Shown here piece by piece: positions 14,374-22,818 of a DNA stretch of 25,290 nucleotides. The notes beneath the pieces are model-generated. The model saw only the letters and a list, made by a program, of their open reading frames with translations. It was not told where the DNA came from and did no database searches. Location of the stretch: contig DAOWGJ010000095.1 of the NCBI GenBank assembly GCA_030637505.1, positions 1-25,290 on the forward strand. Reading direction: 5' to 3'. Each line of letters starts with the position of its first letter. Position 1 is the stretch's first letter. Position numbers and translations under genes: made by a program. The DNA comes from Holophagae bacterium (GTDB lineage Bacteria > Acidobacteriota > Thermoanaerobaculia > Thermoanaerobaculales > Sulfomarinibacteraceae).

Positions 14374-15842
14374 CAGTTCTCCTTCCAGCCTAATCTCTCC
14401 AGGAGTCGGCGATGAAAAGTGCCGAAGTCCCCTGACGAACATCCGATGACCACATCCCCGGGCCTCAAGGATGGTACCAGGGCCTCGACAAGGTCTTCGC
14501 CCTCGGGAGGCATCAGCGGTTGGACTCCCCGCGATTTCAGCTCAGAGGCCATTCGTTCGCGGTCCAGGCATTCTTCCGGGCCCAGCCGTTTACTGTGAAA
14601 GGGCGGTGCGACCAGTGCGACGTCGGCATTCGACAGCGCCTCGACGTACCGATCCTGAAACGCCCGTCGGGCGGCGGTCAGCGAGCGGGGCTCGTAGGCG
14701 ATCACCAGTCGCCGATGGGGCCATCGGCTTCGTGCGGCGTCGATGGTGACTGCCAGTGCGGTCGGGTGGTGAGCGAAATCGTCGACGACGAGGATGTCTG
14801 AGGCCTCGCCGATGGTGTCCATACGACGCGCTACGCCGGGAAAGCGGGAGAGGGCGTCGAGGATGGCGTCGGGGTCGAGCTCGGCCGCCAAGGCGCCGGC
14901 GACGGCCATTGCGGCATTTTCTGCATTGTGACGGCCCGGCATCGGGAGGCGGAGGTTCAGGCTGCGACCCTGCCAGGCGAGAGGGGTACTGGTGATGGCG
15001 GAGTCCCCCTCCACCAGGGTTTCTCCCAGCCGGAGGGCGCAATCCGGGGCGGTGCCGACCTTAATGACCTCGGCCGAAGTATCGCGGACACCTTCGAGAG
15101 CCGCCGGAGAGAGCGCATTGACAACCACGGTCCCATGACGCGGAACCTGCGCCGTTCCGGCGCGGAAGGCTGTCAGAACGGCATCGAGGTCGCGATAGAG
15201 ATCGGCGTGGTCGAACTCGACCGGTCCCAGCAGAAAGATTCGCGCACGGTAGTGGAGAAACTTGGGCCCGCGGTCAAAAAAGGCGGTGTTGTATTCGTCC
15301 CCCTCGATGATCATCCACTGACCCCGGCCCAACCGGAAGGACCGCCGGCTCCACTTGAGCAGACCACCGACCAAGGTTGTCGGGTCGGTGCCGAGCTCTT
15401 CGAATACCCAGGCCAGGAGAGACGTCGTCGTGGTCTTCCCGTGGGTCCCTGCCACGACCAGGCTCTCCCGACCTTCTGCGAGAAGGTAATGGCTAACTGT
15501 TTCGGCTTGAGATAGAATGGGTCGTCTGTCGATCAAAACCCGTTGGACCTCTGGATTGGTTCGTGGGACGGCGTTACCGATGATCACCCGGTCCGCGGCA
15601 GGGATCAGTTCGGGGTTCCAGCCCAGCCTCACGGGAATTCCGAGGTCATCCAAGAGTGTGCTCATCGGGGGGTAGAGTTCGGTGTCGACCCCTTCGACCT
15701 GGTGCCCTTGCTGGTGCAGGAGTCCTGCCAGGGTAGCCATCGCGGTTCCTCCGACCGGCAAGAAATAGAGGTGTTCTCCCCTGTGGAACGAGCCTTGCAT
15801 TGAGAGGCGTTTCGGATGGAGAGTGTCTCGATTCGGTATCAT
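14373..15842 (-). CDS. mpl: UDP-N-acetylmuramate:L-alanyl-gamma-D-glutamyl-meso-diaminopimelate ligase
   Basis: Mpl is a Mur-ligase-family murein recycling enzyme that attaches the recovered tripeptide to UDP-MurNAc in the cytosol. The 489-aa protein has the nucleotide loop VVAGTHGKTTTTSLL (Lys136) and the Mpl-typical EGDEYNTAFFDRGPKFLHY and FDHADLYRDL. PGRHNAENAAMAVAG begins the middle of the catalytic domain, and VVDDFAHHPTAL and YEPRSLTAARR the C-terminal domain. HLYFLPVGGTAMATLAGLL is the N-terminal Rossmann motif. ATG 15842 has GAGAGG about 6 nt upstream; ATG 15800 is possible but lacks one. mpl and dapF both imply meso-diaminopimelate in the wall. It is divergent from the DUF1573 gene across 157 bp. 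Confidence 0.95.
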   Translation of the reverse strand: MIPNRDTLHPKRLSMQGSFHRGEHLYFLPVGGTAMATLAGLLHQQGHQVEGVDTELYPPMSTLLDDLGIPVRLGWNPELIPAADRVIIGNAVPRTNPEVQRVLIDRRPILSQAETVSHYLLAEGRESLVVAGTHGKTTTTSLLAWVFEELGTDPTTLVGGLLKWSRRSFRLGRGQWMIIEGDEYNTAFFDRGPKFLHYRARIFLLGPVEFDHADLYRDLDAVLTAFRAGTAQVPRHGTVVVNALSPAALEGVRDTSAEVIKVGTAPDCALRLGETLVEGDSAITSTPLAWQGRSLNLRLPMPGRHNAENAAMAVAGALAAELDPDAILDALSRFPGVARRMDTIGEASDILVVDDFAHHPTALAVTIDAARSRWPHRRLVIAYEPRSLTAARRAFQDRYVEALSNADVALVAPPFHSKRLGPEECLDRERMASELKSRGVQPLMPPEGEDLVEALVPSLRPGDVVIGCSSGDFGTFHRRLLERLGWKEN

Positions 15843-15999
15843 GAGATCCTCTCGGGGCCTGTATCGTGCCCGTCGGGAGTTCGGCCTCCGGTCGCGAGAC
15901 CGGTCTGCGGGCGAGAAATTAACGAGAAGGGGCGGCAGAAATCGTTCATCTTGGGTAAGATTGTCGCCGTTTGTGCTGAGGATGACAAGGAGGATGCTG

Positions 16000-17013
16000 A
16001 TGCGAATAATTGGAAAGACCCTGATTCTGGGTGTGGTGATGGCGACGATGGCCTCGATTGGGACGGCTCAGAACAGGCCGAAGCTCGTTGTCGAGGAGAA
16101 GGTTATTGACCTGGGAGAAGTCCCCCAGGGTGTCGTCAAGGATGTCAGGTTCGAGCTTCGAAATGAAGGCTCCGGACTCTTGACGGTCAAGAGTGTTCGG
16201 CCCACGTGCGGATGCACCGTTGCCGAGTACGACAAAGAGATTCCGGCCGGCGGGACCGGCAGCGTCAGGGCGAAGTTGGACACCACCGGGTTCAAAGGTG
16301 CGATTTCCAAGTCGATCCTGGTGATGACCGACGATCTCGCCGACCCTACGATGACGCTGGCGATCAAGGCGGTTGTCCTGCCCTATATCGAAGTCATGCC
16401 GCGGGCGCTGGTGCGCTTTAACGCCCTCCAAACGGAAAAGGCGGTGCAGAAGGTAGTACTGGTCGGGACCGAGAGGTCAGGTGCCTTCAAGGTGACCGGT
16501 GTCGAGGCGGACAGTGATGCTCTGGAAGTGTCGTACCGGGCTCTCGGTGACGGCGAGAGGATCGAGGGCAAGCCGGACACGCAGTACGAGGTGATTATTC
16601 GGCTGGCCGAAAATGCTCCGGTCGGACCGATCAGCTCGGTGATCACGGTGAAGACGACGGCCGCGGAGGCGAAAGAGGTCGAGATCAAGGTCTTCGGTGT
16701 ACTCCGTGCGCTTTTGAGAGTGACGCCCCCTGAGCTGCAGTTCGGTTCCGTGGAAGCTGCTCAGGCTCCTGGACGGAACCTGATCATCGTCAACAATCGC
16801 CCGGGCACATCGGTTGAGATCACTGAGGCGTCGATCAGTGATCCAGCATTTACGGCTGAGATTGTGCCGATCGACAAGGGTAAAAGGTACCAGGTCACGG
16901 TTTCGGTGAAGCGCGGCGCCTCGAACGGCGTCAAGGATGCCACGCTGGTGCTGAAGACAACGGATCCGGATTTCCCCGAATTGAAGGTGCCGGTTCGGGC
17001 CAGCATCCACTGA
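16000..17013 (+). CDS. Exported DUF1573-family protein
   Basis: The 337-aa protein has a signal peptide (MRIIGKTLILGVVMATMASI, cleavage probably after TAQ near residue 24). A DUF1573 domain follows, in which VRPTCGCTVAEYDKEIPAG carries the family Cys-x-Cys. Two further Ig-like beta-sandwich segments follow (about 120-225 and 225-337). DUF1573 domains resemble ASH/MSP-type modules and occur in secreted proteins of unknown role. ATG 16000 is chosen over ATG 15994 because AAGGAGG (15987-15993) lies 6 nt before 16000 but abuts 15994. Upstream in-frame codons to 15823 are Arg-rich and not signal-like. It probably begins the tsaD-lepB operon, since tsaD starts 21 nt later. Confidence 0.85.
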   Translation: MRIIGKTLILGVVMATMASIGTAQNRPKLVVEEKVIDLGEVPQGVVKDVRFELRNEGSGLLTVKSVRPTCGCTVAEYDKEIPAGGTGSVRAKLDTTGFKGAISKSILVMTDDLADPTMTLAIKAVVLPYIEVMPRALVRFNALQTEKAVQKVVLVGTERSGAFKVTGVEADSDALEVSYRALGDGERIEGKPDTQYEVIIRLAENAPVGPISSVITVKTTAAEAKEVEIKVFGVLRALLRVTPPELQFGSVEAAQAPGRNLIIVNNRPGTSVEITEASISDPAFTAEIVPIDKGKRYQVTVSVKRGASNGVKDATLVLKTTDPDFPELKVPVRASIH

Positions 17014-17034
17014 CGGCAGGACGATCAGTCGATT

Positions 17035-18135
17035 GTGAGGACGCTCGGAATTGAGACCTCGTGTGACGAGACGGCCGTTGCGATGCTCGACGGTGACGGC
17101 AGGCTTGAGTTTGCCCTGCTGTCTTCTCAGATCGAAAAGCACGCGCCCTTCGGCGGTGTCGTTCCCGAAGTGGCCTCACGGGAGCACCTTAAGGCACTAC
17201 CCGTGTTGGTTGATCGAGCGCTCGAGTGTGGGGGCGGACCGCCCGAGCTGGTTGCGGTCACGGCCGGGCCTGGCCTGGTTGGGGCTTTGCTGGTCGGGGT
17301 CCGGTTCGCCGCTGCATTTGCCTGGGGCCGTGGCATCGATCTCGTGGCAGTTGATCACCTCGACGGGCACCAGGTCTCTCCCTTTCTTGACCTTGACGGC
17401 GGTCCGGCGAGGAAACCTCCCATGCCCGTGCTTGGGCTCGTGGCCTCCGGGGGCCATTCGGCATGGTATCTCACCGGACAAAAGGGGCCGACTCGGCTGT
17501 GTCGAACACGGGACGACGCCGCCGGTGAGACCTTCGACAAAGTCGGCAAGGTTCTGGGCCTGCCTTATCCCGGAGGGCCGGGAGTCGACCGTCTGGCCAG
17601 AATGGGGCACGGTGCCGATACGATCTTCCGCCTACCTCGGCTCAAGGACGAGAGCCACGATTTTTCGTTCTCGGGCCTCAAGTCTGCGGCAATTCGCGAA
17701 GTCCGCGCACGGGGGCTCGAAGGGCGGGGAGAAGAAAAGGTCGGCCAGGGGGGTTGTGACCTGATGGCGAGTTTTGAGGGTGCGATCGTGCGGCAGTTGC
17801 TGAAACCCTTGCCTCAGTTTGTCGAAGAACATCGGCCCGCATTGATCACGGCCTCCGGAGGAGTCGCGGCCAACACGCTGCTGCGACAAGAACTGGAGGC
17901 CATGGGGACCACTCTCGGTGTTGAGGTCTTGCTGCCGCCCCTGGGTCTGACCACCGACAACGCTGCCATGATCGCCCGTGCGGGGCAGCTTGCCTGGAGT
18001 CGGGGCCGCAGGGACGATCCCCGCCGTATGGATGTCAATGCGCGAGAAGTGTGGCATCCTCCTGGAATGCGACGGCAGATGGAGAGGCAAAACGCTGGTG
18101 AGCGGGCCTCAGTTGTGCCGCCCGAGGAGTGTTGA
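17035..18135 (+). CDS. tsaD: tRNA N6-adenosine threonylcarbamoyltransferase TsaD
   Basis: TsaD transfers the threonylcarbamoyl group to A37 of ANN-decoding tRNAs, with TsaB and TsaE. The 366-aa protein opens LGIETSCDETAVA. Metal ligands His108 and His112 lie in VDHLDGHQ, where the family usually has H(L/I)EGH. PGLVGALLVGVRFA, GLVASGGHSAWYL, DFSFSGLKSAA and the ASGGVAANTLLRQEL nucleotide-binding loop follow. DNAAMIARAG is the conserved late Asp motif. GTG 17035 gives the canonical N-terminus; only a distant GGCAGGA precedes it, so initiation may rely on coupling to the DUF1573 gene. Its TGA overlaps the lepB ATG by one base. Confidence 0.96.
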   Translation: MRTLGIETSCDETAVAMLDGDGRLEFALLSSQIEKHAPFGGVVPEVASREHLKALPVLVDRALECGGGPPELVAVTAGPGLVGALLVGVRFAAAFAWGRGIDLVAVDHLDGHQVSPFLDLDGGPARKPPMPVLGLVASGGHSAWYLTGQKGPTRLCRTRDDAAGETFDKVGKVLGLPYPGGPGVDRLARMGHGADTIFRLPRLKDESHDFSFSGLKSAAIREVRARGLEGRGEEKVGQGGCDLMASFEGAIVRQLLKPLPQFVEEHRPALITASGGVAANTLLRQELEAMGTTLGVEVLLPPLGLTTDNAAMIARAGQLAWSRGRRDDPRRMDVNAREVWHPPGMRRQMERQNAGERASVVPPEEC

Positions 18136-18827
18136 TGAAGAAATCGGTGACTCGAGAGTATTACGAGGCCATTCTGGTGGCCTTCATCCTGGCCCTGTTC
18201 GTTCGGACCTTCGTCTTCGAGAATTTCAAGATTCCGTCGGGTTCGATGGAGGACAACCTCCTGATCGGAGACCACCTGGTGGTCAACAAATATCTCTATT
18301 CTCCCAATTGGGACACCGTACTCCACAAACTGTTGCCCTATCGGGAACCGCAGCGGGGGGACGTCGTCGTTTTCAAATTTCCCGAGAATCCTCGTCGTGA
18401 CTTCATCAAGCGGTGTATTGCGGTCGGTGGCGATACCGTCCGGATTCGGGGCAAGAAACTGTGGTTGAACGGTGAACGCCAGGAAGAGCCCTACGCCGTG
18501 TTCAAGGATTCGCAGGTACGGGGCACCGGGAACGGGGTGCCGGCTCGATTCCGGAATCGGGACAATTTTGGGCCCTTCACCGTTCCCGCTGGCAGCATCT
18601 TCTGCCTCGGGGATAATCGAGACAATTCGTTGGATTCCAGGTTCTGGGGACCGGTGCCCCTCAGTTACGTCAAGGGCAGGGCGGTGTTGATCTACTGGTC
18701 GTACGAAGCCGAGCGGAGCGATTGGAAATGGCGCGGAATCGGGCATCGGACCAAACAGCTGGCCGGGGTTTTTGTCCATTTTTTCACCCGGACCAGGTGG
18801 GAACGACAGTTCAGGTTGATTCGTTAG
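18135..18827 (+). CDS. lepB: Signal peptidase I
   Basis: The 230-aa inner-membrane protease cleaves export signal peptides at the periplasmic face. It has one N-terminal membrane helix (about residues 11-26). Catalytic Ser37 lies in FKIPSGSMEDNL and the general base Lys92 in RRDFIKRCIAVGGD. CLGDNRDNSLDSRFWGPV is the box E signature. ATG 18135 has AGGAG at 18125-18129, 5 nt away, and overlaps the tsaD stop (TGATG), so it is co-translated. A single N-terminal helix resembles Gram-positive-type and many non-enterobacterial LepBs. Box order and size are normal. Confidence 0.97.
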   Translation: MKKSVTREYYEAILVAFILALFVRTFVFENFKIPSGSMEDNLLIGDHLVVNKYLYSPNWDTVLHKLLPYREPQRGDVVVFKFPENPRRDFIKRCIAVGGDTVRIRGKKLWLNGERQEEPYAVFKDSQVRGTGNGVPARFRNRDNFGPFTVPAGSIFCLGDNRDNSLDSRFWGPVPLSYVKGRAVLIYWSYEAERSDWKWRGIGHRTKQLAGVFVHFFTRTRWERQFRLIR

Positions 18828-18837
18828 TTTCGATTTC

Positions 18838-18846
18838 TGATAGGAT
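18838..18846 (+). promoter_or_regulatory. Candidate extended -10 element before the small membrane protein
   Basis: TGA-TAGGAT fits TGnTAnnnT, with TTGATT (18816-18821) 19 bp upstream as a poor -35. It could give the downstream gene its own transcript in addition to read-through from lepB. Visual match only. Confidence 0.3.
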
Positions 18847-18864
18847 CTAACCAGGAGGCGGTCT

Positions 18865-19230
18865 ATGAAGTTGAGGCGGGAGCGCGGGGATGTTCCGGTT
18901 GGATGTCTTGTGGGTCTGGTCGTGCTGGCCCTGGCTGCCCTGATTGGTATCAAAGCCACCCCGATCATGGTCAATGTGGGGGAACTGGATCGAGAGATCA
19001 CCAGCTTGGCGGATCGTGCCGGGAGGCGGGATTACAAGGACAAGCGAATCATCCGCGATATTTTGAGGAAGGCCGAAGAGGTGAACCTCCCAGTGACCAA
19101 GGAGAGCATCAAGATCGAGCGGGGGAGGACTCGTTTCAAGATCTGGGTCACCTACCAGAAAGACATCGACTTCGTTTTCTACACCTACCACTGGAACAAG
19201 GAACACTTCCACGATCGGCCGATCTTCTAG
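18865..19230 (+). CDS. Small single-pass membrane protein downstream of lepB (DUF4845-like?)
   Basis: The 121-aa protein has a basic N-terminus (MKLRRERGD), one hydrophobic helix (about residues 12-29, VGCLVGLVVLALAALIGI), then a soluble alpha/beta segment ending FYTYHWNKEHFHDRPIF. AGGAGG at 18853-18858 with 6-nt spacing sets the ATG. DUF4845 proteins share this size, the N-terminal helix and frequent proximity to lepB, which is the basis of the tentative assignment. A pseudopilin-like prepilin signal was considered, but no G-[FM]-[TS]-xx-E cleavage motif is present. Function unknown. It is the last gene before a MITE-like element. Confidence 0.75.
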   Translation: MKLRRERGDVPVGCLVGLVVLALAALIGIKATPIMVNVGELDREITSLADRAGRRDYKDKRIIRDILRKAEEVNLPVTKESIKIERGRTRFKIWVTYQKDIDFVFYTYHWNKEHFHDRPIF

Positions 19231-19246
19231 GAGCTGTCAGCTGTCA

Positions 19247-19458
19247 GTTTAGCCGTTTGCAAAACTGTCCAGGATCGCGGACTGGCACAGATGAACCCAT
19301 CGTCAAAATTTGAACCGCAAAGACGCAAAGATCGCTAAGGGTTTTAATTTCAATACCTTCTTTGCGTTTCCTTTGCGGTCTTTGCGTCTTTGCGGTTCAT
19401 TTGTCTTCTTGTCCTGGCCGAATCGATTTCGTTTTAGGAATTTTGCAGGCGCCTGAGT
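19247..19458. mobile_element. MITE-like element, 212 bp, copy 1
   Basis: Its ends, GTTTAGCCGTTTGCAAAACT (19247-19266) and AATTTTGCAGGCGCCTGAGT (19439-19458), are imperfect inverted repeats. Inside is a palindrome with 31-nt arms (19311-19341 and 19369-19399) built from CCGCAAAGACGCAAAGA, separated by an AT-rich spacer containing TTTTAATTTCAATA. Copy 2 at 22819-23030 has exactly the same length. No open reading frame for a transposase is present, so movement would need an enzyme encoded elsewhere. It fills most of the lepB-operon to pyrF gap, so it might also act as a bidirectional terminator. Confidence 0.75.
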
Positions 19459-19465
19459 TCTCAGT

Positions 19466-20164
19466 TCAGGATTTCATCTCAGAGAGAACATCCGCGGCGG
19501 CGGCTCGAGGATCGTCCGCGGCAGTGATCGGGCGACCGATCACCAGGATGTCCGAACCCGCCGAGACCGCGCCCGCCGGGGTTACAATTCGGCGCTGGTC
19601 GTCTCTTGCGGCCCACGAGGGGCGGATGCCGGGAGTGACAATCAAGAAATCTGGACCACAGACTCGACGAATGTCGGCGGCCTCCCTGGCGGAGGCCACC
19701 ACCCCGTCGAGCCCGCACGTTCGGGCCAGTTCCGCCCACCTGAGGACCAGCATTTCGGATCGATGATCGGTGCCCAGTTCGGCCAGGGCGGTTGAATCCA
19801 GACTGGTCAGAACCGTCACGCCGATGACCTTGGTCGTCCCGGAGGGATCGACCTCCCTGACGCCGGCGACGGCGGCTTCCATCATCGCGCGTCCCCCGCC
19901 AGCGTGGACATTGAGGAGCTTGGCGCCGAGTCGAGCGCAGTTGGCGGCCGCACGTGCCACAGTCGTTGGGATGTCGTGGAGCTTGAGGTCCAAGAAGACT
20001 GAAGGCCCGTGTGAACAGATATCGCGGACCAGGTCCGGGCCATGGGCCGTGAATGCTTCGAGTCCCACTTTGAGCCAGTCGACCTGGGGTCCCAGGCGCC
20101 GGGCCGTCGTTACGATCCAATCGCGGTCGCTACCGTCAAGGGCGACGCACAGTTGTGCAGCCAT
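19466..20164 (-). CDS. pyrF: Orotidine 5'-phosphate decarboxylase
   Basis: PyrF converts OMP to UMP, the last step of de novo pyrimidine synthesis. The 232-aa TIM-barrel protein has CVALDGSDRD at strand 1 and the catalytic DLKLHDIPTTV (Asp59, Lys61, Asp64). NVHAGGGRAMMEAA, VTPGIRPSW and DILVIGRPIT are phosphate-binding loops. Three consecutive candidate starts exist (GTG 20170, ATG 20167, ATG 20164). GGAGG at 20170-20174 lies 5 nt before ATG 20164 and only 2 nt before ATG 20167, so 20164 is chosen. It stands alone, convergent with the lepB operon. Length is typical of the bacterial group. Confidence 0.96.
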   Translation of the reverse strand: MAAQLCVALDGSDRDWIVTTARRLGPQVDWLKVGLEAFTAHGPDLVRDICSHGPSVFLDLKLHDIPTTVARAAANCARLGAKLLNVHAGGGRAMMEAAVAGVREVDPSGTTKVIGVTVLTSLDSTALAELGTDHRSEMLVLRWAELARTCGLDGVVASAREAADIRRVCGPDFLIVTPGIRPSWAARDDQRRIVTPAGAVSAGSDILVIGRPITAADDPRAAAADVLSEMKS

Positions 20165-20406
20165 CATCACCTCCGCCGAGGAGTTTGCCCCGACCTTTCG
20201 GCCACAAGTCTACTGTAGCGAAAGCGCCGTATCTGGGGCCGACCACGGAGAGTTCGAACCCCAAAAAGGGAGTGGGGAGCTGTGAACCCGGGAATGGGAA
20301 CACATCGGGTTTCGGTTTGATCGTGCCGGGCGCCCCTCGTGTTTGGCTGAGTTGCCTTGGGCGACTCGTGGTGGTAAGGCTCGGTCGGCTGTACCATGAG
20401 TGAGAT
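20165..20406. other. Divergent intergenic region pyrF / 20407 gene
   Basis: This 242-bp spacer must hold promoters for both flanking genes. I cannot point to a convincing -35/-10 pair for either. It has none of the repeat families seen in the other gaps. Near the plus-strand gene, a four-codon frame ATG AGT GAG ATA TGA (20396-20410) overlaps the real ATG at 20407 but has no clear ribosome-binding site. Confidence 0.4.
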
Positions 20407-22011
20407 ATGAAGGTGAGAACAGCAATCTGGGCGGCATCGCTCTACGCGGGATCGGTGGCGGGTGTTCTGAGCCTGGTGTTGCTGATGCGGCTCAATCCGG
20501 ACATTGAGCCGACTGCACGGACGTTTTTTGTCGGCGTTCCCCTTTGGATCGGTTGGGGCGCGTTCTTTTTGGGTTTGCCATTGGGGTTGGGCGCCTGGGT
20601 CGCCGGACGATCCTTGCATGCCAGGGGTTGGGGTATTTCCGAAGGAGTAGTGGCTCTGTTGGTCCTCGTCCTCTGCCTGGCTGCGGTTCTCAGTTGGGTT
20701 AACGCGGAAGTTCATCCGGAATTTCTGTCCCAAACCGGACGCCGGCAGCTCCAGCAGGACGCTGTGATGTGGCTGTCGGCGGCTCTGATCACGATCATCG
20801 TGCACAGGTGGTGGCGCCGGTCCAGCCGGCGGCGCTGGATTGCTGCGGTGGTGCTTCCGCTGGCGATCCTCCTGCCGATCGGCCGTGTGGTCGGCGAGCC
20901 GACGTCGTTCTTCAGAAGCCTGGAGGTGGAGGCGCAGCCACTGGGCCGTTCCGCCCGCCCGCTGCTGGTTTGCGGCATTGAGGGCATGGACGCCACGATG
21001 TTATTGACCCACGGGGCCGGGAGGAACCACCCCCATTTCGATCGCTTGACCGAGGCTGGGGCGTGGGGTCCGATGAGTCCCTTCCAGCCGTTTCTGGACC
21101 AAGCGCACTGGACGACGCTGGCGACGGGGACCTTTCCCCGAACTCACGGTGTGATGTTCCGATGGGGCTGGCGGTATCCTGCGGCCTTCGACGGAACTCT
21201 TCGTCTCCTGCCATGGACACCTCAGGGTTCGAGGCTCTTCCTGGCGTGGGATCGCGGCGTGCGGGTCGAGCCCCCCCCGTCGACGGTGCCCCCACTGTGG
21301 CAGCGGATGGCCTTTTCCCAGACGCCGACCAGCGTGTTGGACTGGCCGGGAATTTGGGATGAAGGCGCCGCGGTTCGCCGTATCCGTCCGGTCTTGGAGC
21401 CCTGGGCGACTGGGCACTCTCTCGAGGCCTCCCTCGGCGCAATTCTGGTCGGCAACTTCCCTCAGGCGGCGTCGGAGATCTTGAGCACCCTGCGCAAGGA
21501 TGAGGCGCGGGTCGAACAGGCGAGGTTGGCCCTGGAGGCCGGACGGGAGAATGTTTGGTTGACCCTTCACACCCTGGCGGTGGGGCGGCGCCTTCTGGAG
21601 CCTCACCGGACCGGAGACACTGGGCGACGGGAGGCTCTGGCCCTGGTTTTGGAAATGACCGATGACCAGGTTGGCCGGCTGATGGCGGCGCTGCCGGAAA
21701 ACGGACTGGCCGCGGTCGTCTCGCCGTATGGGTTCGCTCCTCCGGACCCCCTCGAGCGTATTCGGAGGCTGTTGGGCATCGGTGGGGACTGGCGCGCTTC
21801 GGCCGAGAGCTGTCCGGAGGGGGCGCTGTTTCTCATCGGTGACGGAGTGGCTGCCGGCCAGCGACTGATGCCGGTCGAACTGGAGGATCTGGCGCCGACC
21901 CTGTGTTACCTCCTCAATCTCCCGGTCGCGCAGTACATGGAAGGCCGTGTGATCCTGGAGGCGGTCGAGTCGGACTGGTTGGCGACGCATCCTCTGAGAG
22001 TTGTAGAGTGA
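20407..22011 (+). CDS. Membrane protein with degenerate alkaline-phosphatase-superfamily domain
   Basis: The 534-aa protein has about five membrane helices in residues 1-165 and then a domain with the layout of type I phosphodiesterase/nucleotide pyrophosphatases. Landmarks are LLVCGIEGMDATML (strand 1), the nucleophile segment HWTTLATGTFPRTHGVM (Thr236/237), VVSPYGFAPPDPLE and ELEDLAPTLCYLLNLPV. In active members strand 1 carries an Asp metal ligand; here it is Glu192. The SDHGF metal motif is replaced by SPYGF (439-443). The D-x-x-x-H pair and the final HxxxG His are not found. It is therefore probably a pseudoenzyme or strongly altered. It overlaps the downstream glycosyltransferase by one base, so an envelope or glycolipid role is likely. 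The start lacks a good Shine-Dalgarno. Confidence 0.7.
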   Translation: MKVRTAIWAASLYAGSVAGVLSLVLLMRLNPDIEPTARTFFVGVPLWIGWGAFFLGLPLGLGAWVAGRSLHARGWGISEGVVALLVLVLCLAAVLSWVNAEVHPEFLSQTGRRQLQQDAVMWLSAALITIIVHRWWRRSSRRRWIAAVVLPLAILLPIGRVVGEPTSFFRSLEVEAQPLGRSARPLLVCGIEGMDATMLLTHGAGRNHPHFDRLTEAGAWGPMSPFQPFLDQAHWTTLATGTFPRTHGVMFRWGWRYPAAFDGTLRLLPWTPQGSRLFLAWDRGVRVEPPPSTVPPLWQRMAFSQTPTSVLDWPGIWDEGAAVRRIRPVLEPWATGHSLEASLGAILVGNFPQAASEILSTLRKDEARVEQARLALEAGRENVWLTLHTLAVGRRLLEPHRTGDTGRREALALVLEMTDDQVGRLMAALPENGLAAVVSPYGFAPPDPLERIRRLLGIGGDWRASAESCPEGALFLIGDGVAAGQRLMPVELEDLAPTLCYLLNLPVAQYMEGRVILEAVESDWLATHPLRVVE

Positions 22012-22751
22012 TGCTACAGTCACCGTCAATGAATCTTTCAGTCATCGTTCCGGTCTTCAACGAAGAGGCGACCGTCGTGCAATTGTTGGAAAGCGTGGCG
22101 TCGGCGCCCCTGCCCGATGGCATCAGGAGCCTGGAAATTATTGGCGTTGACGACGGTTCGGGTGATGGCACCCTGGCTGTACTCGAGAGTTGGTCCGTCC
22201 CTTCGCGAACGGACGGCATTGAAGTTTCGTTTTGCGTGGAGCGTCACGACCGAAATCAGGGCAAGGGCGCCGCGCTGAGGACCGGATTTGCCGTCGCAAC
22301 CGGGGACATTCTGCTGATACAGGATGCCGATCTGGAGTATGACCCGGCGGAGTACCCAAACCTGCTGCGCCCGATCCTCGGGGGCAAGGCCGACGTCGTC
22401 TACGGTTCGCGTTTTCTCGGCGGACCCCACCGGGTCCTGTTCTTCTGGCACTACCAGGGCAACCGCTTCTTGACCCTTCTTTCCAATATGCTGACTGATC
22501 TCAATCTGACCGATATGGAGACCTGCTACAAGGTGTTCAAGGCAGGTGTGCTCGATGCTTCTACTCTGGAGAGCGACCGGTTCGGATTTGAGCCGGAATT
22601 TACCGCAAAGGTTTCCCGCTCAGGTTTCAGGATCTACGAGGTGCCGATCTCCTACCACGGCAGGACCTACGAAGAAGGAAAGAAGATCGGCTGGCAAGAC
22701 GGCGTTTCAGCAATCTGGACCATCTTAAAGTACAACCTGTGGCGCCGGTAA
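22011..22751 (+). CDS. Family 2 glycosyltransferase (polyprenyl-phosphate sugar transferase-like)
   Basis: The 246-aa GT-A fold protein begins NLSVIVPVFNEEATV. It carries VDDGSGDGT (nucleotide binding), HDRNQGKGAALRTGFAVATG and the DxD-type IQDADLEYDP (Asp105, Asp107). DMETCYKVFKAGVL and FGFEPEFTAKVSR complete the dolichol-phosphate mannosyltransferase/DPM1-like pattern. Such enzymes load a sugar from a nucleotide donor onto a lipid phosphate at the inner membrane. No C-terminal membrane helices are present. ATG 22011 overlaps the upstream stop (TGATG), arguing for coupling; ATG 22029 is the alternative and lacks a ribosome-binding site. Sugar and acceptor cannot be assigned. Confidence 0.9.
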   Translation: MLQSPSMNLSVIVPVFNEEATVVQLLESVASAPLPDGIRSLEIIGVDDGSGDGTLAVLESWSVPSRTDGIEVSFCVERHDRNQGKGAALRTGFAVATGDILLIQDADLEYDPAEYPNLLRPILGGKADVVYGSRFLGGPHRVLFFWHYQGNRFLTLLSNMLTDLNLTDMETCYKVFKAGVLDASTLESDRFGFEPEFTAKVSRSGFRIYEVPISYHGRTYEEGKKIGWQDGVSAIWTILKYNLWRR

Positions 22752-22818
22752 ACACTTACCCATGGGGGCTGCCTTCGAAAGGCGGAGCAAACCTAAGGGT
22801 GTGTGCTGTCAGCTCTCA

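Noticed and set aside
15823..15999. N-terminal extension of the DUF1573 protein
   Set aside because: It is Arg-rich and would bury the signal peptide; AAGGAGG at 15987-15993 clearly serves ATG 16000.
20396..20410. Four-codon upstream frame overlapping the 20407 start
   Set aside because: It has the ATGA overlap of coupled genes but no convincing ribosome-binding site, and such short frames arise easily by chance.
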